This document shows positions 5,569 to 5,605 of a stretch of DNA of 5,605 nt, in pieces. The number at the start of each line of letters is the position of its first letter. Position 1 is the stretch's first letter. The notes under the pieces are model-generated. The model did not search any database. It was not told where the DNA came from and saw nothing but the letters and a program-made list of their open reading frames with translations. This DNA is from an uncultured Sulfurovum sp. GTDB lineage: Bacteria > Campylobacterota > Campylobacteria > Campylobacterales > Sulfurovaceae. The stretch lies in contig CAMZLC010000111.1 of the NCBI GenBank assembly GCA_947311605.1, positions 1-5,605 on the forward strand, written 5' to 3'. The translations under genes and the position numbers were made by a program.

Positions 5569-5605
5569 GTTACGACTATTCTTCCTGGTTTTCTTCTCCA
5601 TGAAG

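Noticed and set aside
5413..5601. Minus-strand frame of 62 codons starting near the window end
   Set aside because: The product is low-complexity (Ser, Lys, Asn, Gly) and its second half is read from the small repeat element. The start region is outside the window, so it cannot be assessed.
1..5605. CRISPR array, tRNA or rRNA genes
   Set aside because: No regularly spaced short repeats, cloverleaf or ribosomal sequence was seen on either strand.
1..5605. Avoidance of CTGCAG, the BsuBI/PstI site
   Set aside because: I found no CTGCAG by eye, but only about one is expected by chance in this length, so its absence says nothing.

Overview
This window looks like a bacterial accessory region, probably from a Gram-negative chromosome. 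The evidence is a fragment of the inner-membrane protein MsrQ, a Hin/Tn3-type serine recombinase and a BsuBI/PstI-type restriction-modification (R-M) protein. The sequence alone does not fix the genus. The window is a mosaic: one gene relic at the left, about 0.9 kb of non-coding DNA, a recombinase and a small unknown gene that meet tail to tail, a large R-M gene between long direct repeats, and a small terminal-inverted-repeat element at the right.

Left part (1-1274). A strong minus-strand terminator lies at the edge. It is followed by the C-terminal third of msrQ, whose front part is missing or frameshifted, and by a possible short transposase relic. The remaining bases carry hairpins, a plus-strand terminator at 917-943 and a 26-bp site at 885-910. 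That site has 12-bp arms around a central AA, the layout of a serine-invertase crossover site.

Middle part (1275-2262). A 183-residue small serine recombinase reads rightward and a 126-residue hypothetical protein reads leftward. Their stop codons overlap.

R-M part (2202-5132). One 827-residue leftward protein joins a complete BsuBI/PstI-like N6-adenine methyltransferase (about 506 residues) to a complete BsuBI/PstI-like endonuclease (about 321 residues). These are close to the sizes of the separate enzymes in the known systems. The gene lies between two 61-bp direct repeats that differ at one base. This fits insertion with a long target duplication, or movement by recombination between repeats.

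Right part (5133-5605). There is AT-rich non-coding DNA, then a ~209-bp MITE-like element with 22-bp terminal inverted repeats, then a short membrane-type reading frame that starts in the element's right end. The element's right end, the two 61-bp repeats and a short sequence at 1165-1184 all share one core (CCNNAATGTGC), so one repeat family punctuates the whole window.

The likely theme is a mobile defence island: an R-M module beside a site-specific recombinase, with related repeats at the module boundaries. Whether the recombinase acts on these repeats or on the 885-910 site cannot be settled from this window.
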